This document shows, one piece after another, positions 42,183 to 51,044 of a stretch of 64,000 bases of DNA. Location of the stretch: positions 43,684 to 107,683 of the forward strand of contig CAYVKB010000002.1 of NCBI GenBank assembly GCA_964451985.1. Direction: 5' to 3'. The stretch is from GBS-DC sp964451985 (GTDB lineage Bacteria > Armatimonadota > Fimbriimonadia > Fimbriimonadales > GBS-DC). The notes beneath the pieces are model-generated. The model was not told where the DNA came from and ran no database searches. It saw nothing but the letters and a program-made list of their open reading frames with translations. The number at the start of each line of letters is the position of its first letter. Position 1 is the stretch's first letter. A program made the position numbers and the translations under genes.

Positions 42183-43166
42183 ATGCGTTCGCGAGACACT
42201 TTCCGACGCGCCGCCGCGCTAATTGCGAAGGCGGAGTCGTTCCTGATTGTCCCACACCTGCATCCCGACGGGGACGCGCTGGGCAGCGCGCTGGGACTGT
42301 ATCACGCGCTGAAGCAGATGGGCAAGCCTGTTGTGACCGTTGTAAGCCACGATAGCGTGCCCGAAATCTATCGGTTTCTACCCGACTGGGAGCAGATTCT
42401 GCTGGAGCATCCGCACCATACCACCTACGACCTTGCGATTGTGGTCGATCAGAGCCAACTAAACCGTGCTGGCAAACACGAAAAACTTGCCCGTGCGGCA
42501 CGGAAGCTCTTGCAGATTGACCACCATGTGCCGCTGGAGCAGTTCGCCGATGTACGGATTGTGGACACTGACGCGGCGGCGACGGCGGAGCTGGTGTATC
42601 GCCTGCTGCACTCAATGCGCCTGCCCCTCACGCCCGAAATCGCGACATGCCTGTTGACGGGCATCGTCACCGACACCTTTTCATTCAAGTTCCCGAACAC
42701 CACCCCGCGCACGCTGCGCATCGCTGCTGCGTTGCAACAGGCAGGGGCAAACCTGAGCTCCATCAGCGAGCAGGTTTTTGAGACGCGCTCGTTCTCGGCG
42801 GTGAAACTGCTGGGGCTTGCGCTCTCCACCCTGCAGCGCACCAGCGATGGTGCAATCGCATGGGTCACTGTGCCCCGCTGTGCCTTCGAGGAGGCGCACG
42901 CTCACGAGGAAGAGACTGAAGGCATCGTGAACTTCGTGCGTTCCATTCGCGGCGTGGAGGTGGCGATGATGATTCGCGAATCGCCCAACGGCAAGATTCG
43001 GGCAAGCCTGCGCAGCCGCGGCAAGGTGAATGTGGCGAAACTCGCGCAGCAGTTCGGTGGTGGCGGACACGAAAACGCCGCCGGCTGTACCTTAGAGACT
43101 AGCCTCGCGGAAGCGGAGATGATTTTAGTGCGAGAGGCGCAACGATGGATGGAGTCCTCAACGTAA
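42183..43166 (+). CDS. nrnA: Bifunctional oligoribonuclease / PAP phosphatase, DHH family
   Basis: A 327-residue DHH/DHHA1 phosphoesterase that degrades nano-RNAs and pAp. Metal ligands are in PHLHPDGDALGSAL (residues 24-37) and QIDHH (111-115, the DHH motif), and the C-terminal DHHA1 signature is GGGGHENAAG near residue 297. An upstream ATG at 42159 is in frame, but a GGTACAAT box ends 10 bases before the ATG at 42183, which fits leaderless expression and the family start. The end overlaps truB by 22 bases, as in the nrnA-truB-ribF order seen in many bacteria. Confidence 0.92.
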   Translation: MRSRDTFRRAAALIAKAESFLIVPHLHPDGDALGSALGLYHALKQMGKPVVTVVSHDSVPEIYRFLPDWEQILLEHPHHTTYDLAIVVDQSQLNRAGKHEKLARAARKLLQIDHHVPLEQFADVRIVDTDAAATAELVYRLLHSMRLPLTPEIATCLLTGIVTDTFSFKFPNTTPRTLRIAAALQQAGANLSSISEQVFETRSFSAVKLLGLALSTLQRTSDGAIAWVTVPRCAFEEAHAHEEETEGIVNFVRSIRGVEVAMMIRESPNGKIRASLRSRGKVNVAKLAQQFGGGGHENAAGCTLETSLAEAEMILVREAQRWMESST

Positions 43167-44026
43167 ACAAGCCGGGCGAGTTGACCTCCCACGATGTGGT
43201 GGATGCCCTGCGCCGCGCGACAGGGCAGAAGGAGGTCGGACACGCGGGCACGCTCGACCCACAGGCGACGGGCGTGCTGCTATGCTTGCTCGGACGCGCT
43301 ACGCGCCTCACGCCCTACCTACAAGACTTGCCCAAAGCCTATCGCGGTGTGATTCAGTTCGGAATCCGCACGAACACTCAAGACGCTGAAGGTGAGGTGT
43401 TTTACCAGAAGTCCGCGCCGCACCTAACAATTGAGCAAGTGCGCGCCGTCGCCGAGCGATTCAAAGGGCGCATCATGCAAATCCCGCCGATGTTCTCCGC
43501 GCTGAAACTGGAGGGCAAAAAGCTCCACGAGCTGGCGCGCAAGGGGCAGGAGGTACTGCGCGAACCCCGCCCGGTGGACATCTACCGACTGGAGATTCTG
43601 AGTTTTGAGCCGAGCGAATACCCCACCGCTACATTCGAGGTGGAATGTTCCAAAGGCACCTATGTCCGTACGCTGGCTTCCGATATTGGCGACGCACTGG
43701 GTGTAGGGGCGCACCTCAAGCAACTCACGCGCACAGCGGTTGGGCACTTTCGGCTGGAGGACGCCTGTGAACTGTCGGCGTTGAGAGATGCGGAGAGTGT
43801 GCTGGCGCGTATGATTCCGATTGCCGACGCGCTGAGGCACTTGCCACGCTGGTCGCCCACGCCCGCCGTTCTGGAACGGCTCAAGCACGGTAACTATGTG
43901 CAGGCGGAGCATCCGCTGTGGACGCCGGGTGGGCATGTGGTGGTGCTGAATGCAGAGGGCAACGTTGCGCTGATTGCACGGTGGCTGCCACCGCTGCTAC
44001 GCCCCGTGCGCGTGATTCAAGGATGA
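43145..44026 (+). CDS. truB: tRNA pseudouridine(55) synthase
   Basis: A 293-residue enzyme making pseudouridine 55 in the T loop of tRNAs. The catalytic Asp38 is in HAGTLDPQATG, and GVLNVNKPGELTSHDVV, AYRGVIQFGIRTNTQDAEG and YVRTLASDIG near residue 177 are family motifs. It overlaps nrnA by 22 bases and ribF by four, so the genes are translationally coupled. Confidence 0.94.
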   Translation: MDGVLNVNKPGELTSHDVVDALRRATGQKEVGHAGTLDPQATGVLLCLLGRATRLTPYLQDLPKAYRGVIQFGIRTNTQDAEGEVFYQKSAPHLTIEQVRAVAERFKGRIMQIPPMFSALKLEGKKLHELARKGQEVLREPRPVDIYRLEILSFEPSEYPTATFEVECSKGTYVRTLASDIGDALGVGAHLKQLTRTAVGHFRLEDACELSALRDAESVLARMIPIADALRHLPRWSPTPAVLERLKHGNYVQAEHPLWTPGGHVVVLNAEGNVALIARWLPPLLRPVRVIQG

Positions 44027-45006
44027 ACTGGACTATCGGTGTTGAGGGACTGGTGAGGGCGTTCCCCGACGGCTGCGCAGTCACGCTGGGCGTGTTTGAT
44101 GGTGTCCATCGCGGGCACCGTGCGCTGCTGCAAACGACAGCGGATTGGGCAAAAGCGCATGGCGTGCCTGCCGTCGCGCTGAGTTTCCATCCGCACCCCG
44201 CTGCCGTACTTGCGCCCGACCGCACGCCCCCAATGATTTGCACCCTCGCGCACCGCGTAGAACGCCTGCACGCGCTTGGGACTGACTGCGTGGTGATTCA
44301 GCCCTTCACACGCGAGTTCGCCCAACTCAGCGCAGAGGCGTTTATCGAGCAAATACTCCTCAAAGGTTTGAACGCCCGCGCGGTGATTGTGGGTGATGAT
44401 TTTCGGTTCGGACGCGAGCGTACGGGCGATGTGGGCGTTTTACAACGCACAGGCGCGTTCGAGGTGATTACCGTCGGCGGAGTGCTGGACGAATCGGGCG
44501 CACGCATCTCGTCCACGCGCATTCGGGATCTGGTGGTGTCGGGCGATTTGGAGCAGGCGAACGCACTGCTGGGCGAGCCGTTGCACTGGGCTGGTGTGGC
44601 GACGCGCGGCGACGGGCGCGGACGCGCCTTCGGCTACCCCACGGCTAACTTAGTCCCGCTGGAGCCACTGATTACCCCGCTGGAAGGCGTGTATGCGTGC
44701 GTTGCTTACCTCATCTCCCCGTCACCCCTCTCCCTGAACAAAGAGGCGGTTGACGTTCGTGCAGTCTATCCCGCCGCCGTTAGCGTTGGCAAGCCGCCGA
44801 TGTTCGAAAACGCCCGCGGGCGCATCGAAGCCTACCTGATCGATTTCCCCGACCAAGACCTGTACGGATGCGTCCTCACACTCCAGTTTCTGAAGCGCCT
44901 ACGCCCACAGCAGAAATTCGAGAGTGTGGATGCTTTGCTGAAGCAAATGGCGCAGGATGTTCAGGAGGCGCGTCACGTGGCGCAGGAGGTAGAATCGCCC
45001 CGATGA
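44023..45006 (+). CDS. ribF: Bifunctional riboflavin kinase / FAD synthetase
   Basis: A 327-residue enzyme converting riboflavin to FMN and FAD. The N-terminal adenylyltransferase domain has TLGVFDGVHRGHRALL (21-36) and DDFRFGRERTGD near 127; the C-terminal kinase domain has RGDGRGRAFGYPTANL near residue 195. About 15 extra residues (ISPSPLSLNKEAVD, DNA 44713-44762) interrupt the strand that normally leads into the VGxxPxF motif and look like an inserted repeat remnant. The ATG overlaps the truB stop (ATGA), and the same arrangement links it to lptB. Confidence 0.92.
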   Translation: MNWTIGVEGLVRAFPDGCAVTLGVFDGVHRGHRALLQTTADWAKAHGVPAVALSFHPHPAAVLAPDRTPPMICTLAHRVERLHALGTDCVVIQPFTREFAQLSAEAFIEQILLKGLNARAVIVGDDFRFGRERTGDVGVLQRTGAFEVITVGGVLDESGARISSTRIRDLVVSGDLEQANALLGEPLHWAGVATRGDGRGRAFGYPTANLVPLEPLITPLEGVYACVAYLISPSPLSLNKEAVDVRAVYPAAVSVGKPPMFENARGRIEAYLIDFPDQDLYGCVLTLQFLKRLRPQQKFESVDALLKQMAQDVQEARHVAQEVESPR

Positions 45007-45722
45007 CGATACGCGCTGAGAACCTAAAACGCGCTTACCGCAAACGGCTGGTGGTGCGCGATGTGTCGTTCGAGGTGGGGCAGGGCGAGGTTGTCGGGTT
45101 GCTGGGACCCAATGGCGCAGGTAAAACCACTACCTTCTACATGGTGGTGGGGCTAATCCGCCCGCATGGGGGGCGCGTGTTCTTGGGTGAGCAGGAGATT
45201 ACCCGCAAGCCGATGTACCAGCGCGCCCGACTGGGACTGGGCTACCTGCCCCAGGAAGCCTCTGTGTTCCGCCAACTGACGGTGGAGCAGAATCTCCTGT
45301 TGGTGATGGAAATGCGCGGCATCCCTGCCCAAGAGCGGCGCGAACGCGCCGAGCGACTGATGGAGGAGTTCCACATCGACCACCTGCGCCATAGTAAAGG
45401 TTATGCGCTATCGGGCGGCGAGCGTAGGCGCGTGGAAATCGCCCGCGCACTTGCCCTGCAACCCGCTTTCCTGCTGCTCGACGAGCCGTTCACAGGAATC
45501 GACCCGAAAACCATCGAGGAATTACAGGAAATTATTCTCGGTTTGCGCAAGCGCAACATCGGCGTGCTGATTACCGACCATAATGTGAGCGCAACCTTGC
45601 GCATCACTGACCGCAGCTACATTCTGGCAGACGGCGTGATTGTGGCGCAAGGTGCGCCCGAAGAGGTGATAACTGACCCCTTAGCACGGAAATATTATTT
45701 CGGCGAGAGTTTCGAGTTATAA
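45003..45722 (+). CDS. lptB: Lipopolysaccharide export ABC ATPase LptB
   Basis: A 239-residue ABC ATPase. Walker A is GPNGAGKTTT (35-44), the signature is LSGGERRRVEIARAL near 142, and Walker B is FLLLDEPFTGIDP near 160. The start and the PQEASVFRQLTVEQNLL segment are specific for LptB, which powers lipopolysaccharide transport to the outer membrane. This agrees with a diderm cell. The ATG lies within the ribF stop; a longer open frame upstream only overlaps ribF. The permeases LptF and LptG are not in the window. Confidence 0.93.
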   Translation: MTIRAENLKRAYRKRLVVRDVSFEVGQGEVVGLLGPNGAGKTTTFYMVVGLIRPHGGRVFLGEQEITRKPMYQRARLGLGYLPQEASVFRQLTVEQNLLLVMEMRGIPAQERRERAERLMEEFHIDHLRHSKGYALSGGERRRVEIARALALQPAFLLLDEPFTGIDPKTIEELQEIILGLRKRNIGVLITDHNVSATLRITDRSYILADGVIVAQGAPEEVITDPLARKYYFGESFEL

Positions 45723-45749
45723 TTAGGATCGAATCGAAAGGATCGATTT

Positions 45750-48700
45750 ATGGCACACGAACCGATATGGTATCTGCAGTTCTTTGGGGGGTTCGAGGCG
45801 CGTTGCGGCGCGTTTCGGATTAATCGCCTGCGCACGGCGAAGACGACCGCGCTGCTGGCGTATTTGGCGGCTCATCCACCGCATTGGTTCTCACGCGATG
45901 TGTTGGCGGATCTGTTCTGGGGCGACATGGAGATTGAGCGGTCTCGGAACAACCTCAGCGTCGCGCTGAACGCCTTGCGCTATACCTTCCACAGTGGTCA
46001 CGCACCTCCCCTGCTTCAGTCCGACGCATCCTCGATAGGGCTGATTCCAGAGCGGTTCATGGCGGATGTGCTGGAGTTCGAACATGTGCTGGAGGTGGCG
46101 CGGCGGGCGTCTGACTCCGCGCTGCGCTATGAACAACTGAGCCGCGCGGCGCACCTGTATCAGGGCGACTTTTTGCCGGGCATTTACGACGAGTGGGTGA
46201 TTCAGAAAGCCTCTGTGTTTCAGGGGGAATGCCTGGCGGTGTTGGAGCAACTGACGGCGATTGATCTTGAGCGTGGAGATACCCTTCAGGCGCAGCAGTG
46301 GCTACACAAGATGCTTGCAATTAACCCTGACGACGGAGATGCCCTGTATCGCTTGGCAGGGCTGTACTTAGAGGCGCGTCAGTACCAGGCGGTGGTGCAG
46401 GTCTGCCATACCTGGCTGGCGCAACACGCGGAACAGGGCGACGCGATGCTTACGAAGCGCATCACCACGCTACTGGAGGAGGCACAGCGGGGCGCACGGT
46501 ACATGGCGCGTCGGACGCAACCCCCACCCGATACGCGCCCTGACAAACCCACGCTTACGGTCACCCCAATGCTGCCCTTAGTTGCCGCAACCGAACGTGC
46601 CACGCTACCCACACCACGCACTCAGTTTTTTGGACGCGAGACGGAAATCTCCCAGCTAATGATGCTGTTGCAAGACCCTGCCAACGCCTGCATCACGCTT
46701 ACGGGGCTGGGTGGCATCGGAAAAACACGCCTTGCTCTCGAACTCGCCCGACGACTCCAGTCCGGAGGTGAGATGGAGGTGTTCTGGATTGGGCTGCAGT
46801 CGATATTGGATCCTGAGCAGGTTCTGGCCACGATTGTGGAAGCGTTGGGACTGCCTGTCACCGCCGAGCCGCTTCATTCCTTCAAAGCGTTCTGCGAAGC
46901 GCGTGAGACAGTTGTGCTGTTTCTGGACAACTTCGAGCAGCTGCTGCCTGAGGGGGCGCCCCTGGTAGCAACCATGCTGGAGCAAGTGTCGAACCTGCGC
47001 TGTGTGATTACTACGCGCTTGCCGGTGCGGATAGGCGCGGAGCTGGTCTATCCGCTTGCGCCGCTGAGCTGCTTGCCTGCGCCCGAATGTCCCGCGTTGC
47101 AGCTGTTTGTGGATCGGGCACATCGGCTGGTCCACGATTTTCGGCTCACCGAGCAGAATCGCCCGCTGCTGCACGCGCTCTGTGAACAGTTAGAGGGCGT
47201 ACCACTGGCGCTGGAGCTTGCGGCGGCGCGCCTAAACACACTCTCGCCTAAGCGGATGCTGGAGCGTATCGAGGCGAAGCTGGAGTGGCTGCGCGCTCGC
47301 CGAGCCGACTTGCCTGAACGCCACCGCTCGCTGCAAGGCGTGTTGGATGCCACTGTCGAACTGTTGCCCAAGCCTGCCCGCGATGCCTTCGCACGGCTCA
47401 GCCTAGTCCAAGGCGACTGGAGCTTTGAGCAAGCCCTCGCGATTGCGTTCCCCCATACGCCCCCTGAAGCGGCGCATGCGCTGATGGAGAGCCTTATCGA
47501 GGCACAACTGATTCTGCACACCCCCGCCGAACGGTACCGGATGCTGGAGGTAGTGCGTGAGTACGCCCAAACCCTGCTCACGCCCACACAGCGACGCACC
47601 ACACAGGAGCGACTGTGCGCATGGACGCTACACGAGGCGACCGCGCGCGCTCCACAAGCACACACCGCCGAGCTGCCTCACTGGCTCGCGTTCTGGGACA
47701 GCGTGCGCCCCGTGCTACTGCAAACGCTCACCCTGCTGGAAGCGCAGGGGGCGCACCATCAGTGCCTGCGCTTGATGCACGACACCTTGCGATACTGGCT
47801 CTTGCGCCCGATGCACGCTGACGCACTGCAACGGCTCGCACGCCTGGTGGAGTCGGGCAAACTCTCCGCTCGCGCTCGGGTTCAGGCGCAGTTGATACGC
47901 GTGCGCCTGCTGTGTAAAATCGAAATGTTTCAGACCGCGCTCCCGCTCGCACTGGAGCTGAGTACATTAGACCGCCGTCATTCGCAACGCGGCAGCGCGC
48001 TTTACTGGATTGTGCAAACCGCCTTCACCATTCGCGATATGTCGCTGGTGGACCGCTACTGGAATGCGCTACAAGCCTACTACCCGTGCGAACATGACCC
48101 GGAACTGCACCACGCCATCCATTATCTGAAGGGCTACCTCTCGTCGGTGGGCGATTTCCTGGAGTGGCGCGAGGCGGAGTATCAGTTTGCGCGTTCCACA
48201 GGCGACCCTGTGCTGCAAATCAACGCGCTAAACTCGCTCACGGAAGCTTTGGCATTCTACGGCGATTACGCGAGGCTGATGCGCCTGCTGAGCGAGTTGC
48301 GCGGTCTCTGTGAGCAGCTGGGCGACTACATCCAGTTGCTCTCCACGATGCACGGACAGGCATATGGCTATCTCCAGCAGGGGCTACTGGACGAGGCGCA
48401 AATGGAGATCGATGCAATCGCGGTGCTTGAACGCGAGCGGGGTCTGACGTCTAGCTATACCTACTGGCTGCAGGCGTTGGTTTATCGCTGGCGGGGCGAG
48501 CCAGAGCGCGGGTTGCAGCTCCTTCTGCCGCAGGTTGCCCCGATGGAGCTGCAGTCCAACTGGCATGCAGCTGCCACCATGCTCGATGGCGCTGCCCTTT
48601 GCAGCTATGAAATGGGGAATTTAGCCGACGCCCTGCGCTACAGCGAGGACGCGCTGCGCCTGCGCCGCCGCGAAATCGACGCTGTGCGCTTGCACTACAC

Positions 48701-48986
48701 CCGCACCCACCACGCCTTTTACCGCGCTATGCAGGGCGCACCCAACACGCTGGAGGAGCTGGAAGAGTGCCTCCAATACTGGCGAAAGCTCCGTTGGCGT
48801 CCCTGGCAAGCGAACACCCTCTACTATCTGGGTGAGGTGTACGCCCATCAGGGCGACTTCGAGCGCGCCCGCACCTGCCTCCAAGAAGCGATGACCCTCA
48901 ACCAGCAGATGGGGCGTTCGCTCTCACTTCAGCGTTGTCAGGCGGTGCTCCACCGACTCCCCTCTTGCAATTTCCGTAGTCCATAA
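45750..48986 (+). CDS. Large AfsR/SARP-type transcriptional regulator (BTAD, NB-ARC, TPR)
   Basis: A 1078-residue multidomain regulator. Residues 1-90 resemble an OmpR-type DNA-binding domain (LLAYLAAHPPHWFSRDVLAD and RSRNNLSVALNALRYTF). Residues 95-240 form a bacterial transcriptional activator domain. An NB-ARC/STAND ATPase follows (about 285-560) with FFGRETEI, Walker A GLGGIGKTRLALE near 319 and Walker B VVLFLDNFEQLL near 392. The C-terminal half (600-1070) consists of tetratricopeptide-like helices. STAND proteins act as ATP-dependent switches that respond to a bound ligand. Its targets are unknown. It starts 28 bases after lptB and ends 20 bases before the tRNA cluster. Confidence 0.88.
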   Translation: MAHEPIWYLQFFGGFEARCGAFRINRLRTAKTTALLAYLAAHPPHWFSRDVLADLFWGDMEIERSRNNLSVALNALRYTFHSGHAPPLLQSDASSIGLIPERFMADVLEFEHVLEVARRASDSALRYEQLSRAAHLYQGDFLPGIYDEWVIQKASVFQGECLAVLEQLTAIDLERGDTLQAQQWLHKMLAINPDDGDALYRLAGLYLEARQYQAVVQVCHTWLAQHAEQGDAMLTKRITTLLEEAQRGARYMARRTQPPPDTRPDKPTLTVTPMLPLVAATERATLPTPRTQFFGRETEISQLMMLLQDPANACITLTGLGGIGKTRLALELARRLQSGGEMEVFWIGLQSILDPEQVLATIVEALGLPVTAEPLHSFKAFCEARETVVLFLDNFEQLLPEGAPLVATMLEQVSNLRCVITTRLPVRIGAELVYPLAPLSCLPAPECPALQLFVDRAHRLVHDFRLTEQNRPLLHALCEQLEGVPLALELAAARLNTLSPKRMLERIEAKLEWLRARRADLPERHRSLQGVLDATVELLPKPARDAFARLSLVQGDWSFEQALAIAFPHTPPEAAHALMESLIEAQLILHTPAERYRMLEVVREYAQTLLTPTQRRTTQERLCAWTLHEATARAPQAHTAELPHWLAFWDSVRPVLLQTLTLLEAQGAHHQCLRLMHDTLRYWLLRPMHADALQRLARLVESGKLSARARVQAQLIRVRLLCKIEMFQTALPLALELSTLDRRHSQRGSALYWIVQTAFTIRDMSLVDRYWNALQAYYPCEHDPELHHAIHYLKGYLSSVGDFLEWREAEYQFARSTGDPVLQINALNSLTEALAFYGDYARLMRLLSELRGLCEQLGDYIQLLSTMHGQAYGYLQQGLLDEAQMEIDAIAVLERERGLTSSYTYWLQALVYRWRGEPERGLQLLLPQVAPMELQSNWHAAATMLDGAALCSYEMGNLADALRYSEDALRLRRREIDAVRLHYTRTHHAFYRAMQGAPNTLEELEECLQYWRKLRWRPWQANTLYYLGEVYAHQGDFERARTCLQEAMTLNQQMGRSLSLQRCQAVLHRLPSCNFRSP

Positions 48987-48993
48987 GGTAAAA

Positions 48994-48999
48994 TAGAAT
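48994..48999 (+). promoter_or_regulatory. -10 box abutting the tRNA-Arg gene
   Basis: TAGAAT ends six bases before the first base of the mature tRNA, so transcription from it would start at or beside nucleotide 1 of the tRNA. No good -35 box is seen at the usual distance. Confidence 0.4.
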
Positions 49000-49005
49000 C
49001 GTTGC

Positions 49006-49081
49006 GCGTCCGTAGCTCAGAGGATAGAGCGCAAGGTTGCGGACCTTGAGGTCGGGGGTTCGACTCCCTCCGGACGCGCCA
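49006..49081 (+). tRNA. tRNA-Arg (anticodon GCG)
   Basis: A complete cloverleaf of 76 bases with encoded CCA. The acceptor stem pairs GCGTCCG with CGGACGC; D arm GCTC/GAGC; anticodon stem CAAGG/CCTTG with loop TTGCGGA, placing the anticodon GCG at 49039-49041; T loop TTCGACT. It reads CGC and CGU. Most bacteria use an ACG anticodon edited to inosine for these codons, so this form is less usual. Confidence 0.93.
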
Positions 49082-49094
49082 TTCTTTCTTCCCC

Positions 49095-49170
49095 GCCCTC
49101 GTAGCTCAGTGGATAGAGCGCCTCCGTCCTAAGGAGGGCGTCGGGGGTTCGAATCCCTCCGAGGGCGCCA
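49095..49170 (+). tRNA. tRNA-Arg (anticodon CCT)
   Basis: A complete cloverleaf of 76 bases with encoded CCA. Acceptor GCCCTCG with CGAGGGC; anticodon stem CCTCC/GGAGG with loop GTCCTAA and anticodon CCT at 49128-49130, reading AGG; T loop TTCGAAT. It lies 13 bases after the first tRNA. Confidence 0.95.
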
Positions 49171-49177
49171 TCAACGC

Positions 49178-49272
<95 letters not shown>

Positions 49273-49280
49273 GAGAGACT

Positions 49281-50045
49281 ATGCGCTGGACCGACACACA
49301 CTGCCACCTGAACCACCCCGATTTATACGCCGAATGGCAAGCCGTTTTGTATCGTGCGCAGCAATCGGGCGTGCAACGGCTGATACTGATTGGCTACGAC
49401 TTGGAGAGCAGCCGCCGCGCTGTAGAACTCTCTGAGCAGTCCCACATGCTGTACGCTGCTGTGGGCATTCATCCGCATGACGCGGCCCAGTACAACTCGG
49501 AATCGCTCCCAACTCTGTGTGAATTAGCAGCCCATCCGCGTGTGGTTGCGATTGGCGAGATTGGGCTGGATTTCTATCGGAACCTGTCGCCACGCGAGGC
49601 GCAGTACGAAGCGTTCCACGCGCAGATGCAGCTTGCACTGTCGCTGAATCTGCCTGTTGTGATTCATTGCCGTGAAGCGTATGAAGAAGTGCTGAGTGTA
49701 CTATCGCGGTATCCCGATGTGCGGGGCGTGCTACACTGCTTTTCGGGCACAGCAGAGCAGGCGCAGCGCGGACTGGAGTTGGGCTACTACTTGGGAATTG
49801 GCGGTGTGGTGTCGTTCAAAAGCGCGGACTTACTGCGGGCGATTGTGCAGGGTATGCCGCGCGACCGTCTGCTGCTGGAGACTGACGCCCCCTACCTCGC
49901 ACCGCATCCATATCGGGGCAAGCGCAACGAGCCTGCTTATCTGCCTCTGATTGCCCAACAGGTCGCCGCGTTGTGGAATGCGCCATTGGAGCAGCTCTCC
50001 GAAATCACGGAAGCCAACGCGCAGCGGCTATTTCAACGCCTCTAA
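49281..50045 (+). CDS. tatD: TatD-family metal-dependent deoxyribonuclease
   Basis: A 254-residue TIM-barrel hydrolase. DTHCHLNHP (residues 5-13) supplies His7 and His9; further metal ligands are in GEIGLDFYRN near 92, PVVIHCREA near 130, LHCFSGTAEQ near 153 and LLETDAPYLAPHP near 202. TatD proteins are 3'-5' DNA exonucleases linked to repair and DNA turnover, and despite the name do not act in Tat export. It directly follows the tRNA cluster and overlaps the convergent gene by 18 bases. Confidence 0.92.
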   Translation: MRWTDTHCHLNHPDLYAEWQAVLYRAQQSGVQRLILIGYDLESSRRAVELSEQSHMLYAAVGIHPHDAAQYNSESLPTLCELAAHPRVVAIGEIGLDFYRNLSPREAQYEAFHAQMQLALSLNLPVVIHCREAYEEVLSVLSRYPDVRGVLHCFSGTAEQAQRGLELGYYLGIGGVVSFKSADLLRAIVQGMPRDRLLLETDAPYLAPHPYRGKRNEPAYLPLIAQQVAALWNAPLEQLSEITEANAQRLFQRL

Positions 50046-50930
50046 CGCCGCCTCCACGAACGGGCGAATCACATTCGCCCAATCGGCAGGGGCGCGCCCT
50101 ACCACCGTAATCGCCTTCTCTTGCAGTGTGGGTGCGGAGAACACATACGCATCGGGCTGCTCAGCGGCGCGAATAGTCAGGAACGGCATCTCTATCTCAC
50201 GGGCGAAGTCGCACATCAAGCGGTCGCGCTCGCTCGTCTGCTCATTCGATACATGCGCGTTATGCAGGTTCAGGTTAATCGGTAGCAGCACCACGCCGTC
50301 CGCGTTGACGCTGGAGCTGACCAGCAGCACCACATCGACGGCGGAGCGAGCAATCTGCGGAGGCATCTGCGCGCGATAGCCCGTCACGAAGCCAAACGGC
50401 ATCTGGTGGTGGCACTCGATGGGATACTGCGACACCAGAATGTCCAGCGCCTCGCGCAGCAGGCGTTCGTGGAAGCTTTGGATAAGGCGCCCCTGCGGAA
50501 TGTATTGCCTGTCCACGCGCTCCTGCACGAATGATAGAGGCGCACGCAACGCCGCACCCAGCTGCGTAATCGAGCATGTCAGTTCCATCCGAATGCCTGC
50601 GTTCTCGCTGTAAAGGTGAATGCCCGCAGGACCCTCGAAAATCTCCAACCACAGGATCTCGCACTCGCGATACGATTGGCGCAACGCCTCGCTGAGTTGC
50701 GAGTCGGTCTCAATCACCAGTAAGGGGCGTTTCTCGCGGTCGTCGCGCAAGCACAGCACTCCGAAACAGGGCTTGTTGAACTCCGGCACATACGCGCTGG
50801 GACGATACAAGTTATGGAACAGGAATCGCCGCGCCGGGCGCAGCAGCAGCTCGTAAGATTCCCAGTTTTTTATCAACTCTACTATATATTTATTCACTGG
50901 ATTGGTAAGTAGCCGATTTGGCTGATACAT
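50028..50930 (-). CDS. Unrecognised protein with two nuclease-like repeats
   Basis: A 300-residue protein with no confident family. Two parts share a layout: a strand followed by a charged helix, PLLVIETDSQLSEALRQSYRECEILWLEI (about 70-98) and VVLLPINLNLHNAHVSNEQTSERDRLMCDF (about 216-246, ending in FLTIRA). This resembles the beta-strand, Glu/Asp and long-helix arrangement of DUF2726/PD-(D/E)XK-type domains, but key acidic residues are not clearly kept. No signal peptide or membrane segment is present. A strong GAGGAGGTC ribosome site precedes the ATG. It lies alone between tatD and pilB. Confidence 0.6.
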   Translation of the reverse strand: MYQPNRLLTNPVNKYIVELIKNWESYELLLRPARRFLFHNLYRPSAYVPEFNKPCFGVLCLRDDREKRPLLVIETDSQLSEALRQSYRECEILWLEIFEGPAGIHLYSENAGIRMELTCSITQLGAALRAPLSFVQERVDRQYIPQGRLIQSFHERLLREALDILVSQYPIECHHQMPFGFVTGYRAQMPPQIARSAVDVVLLVSSSVNADGVVLLPINLNLHNAHVSNEQTSERDRLMCDFAREIEMPFLTIRAAEQPDAYVFSAPTLQEKAITVVGRAPADWANVIRPFVEAALEALK

Positions 50931-51044
50931 TATACGACCTCCTCTATAAACAAGGCGTTCGCGCGGACATGGGTCATCCTAGCGTATTCCAAGCCGTCTT
51001 TATAAATACGCTCTTCACGCCGATAATTCCTGCAGGAGTGTACC

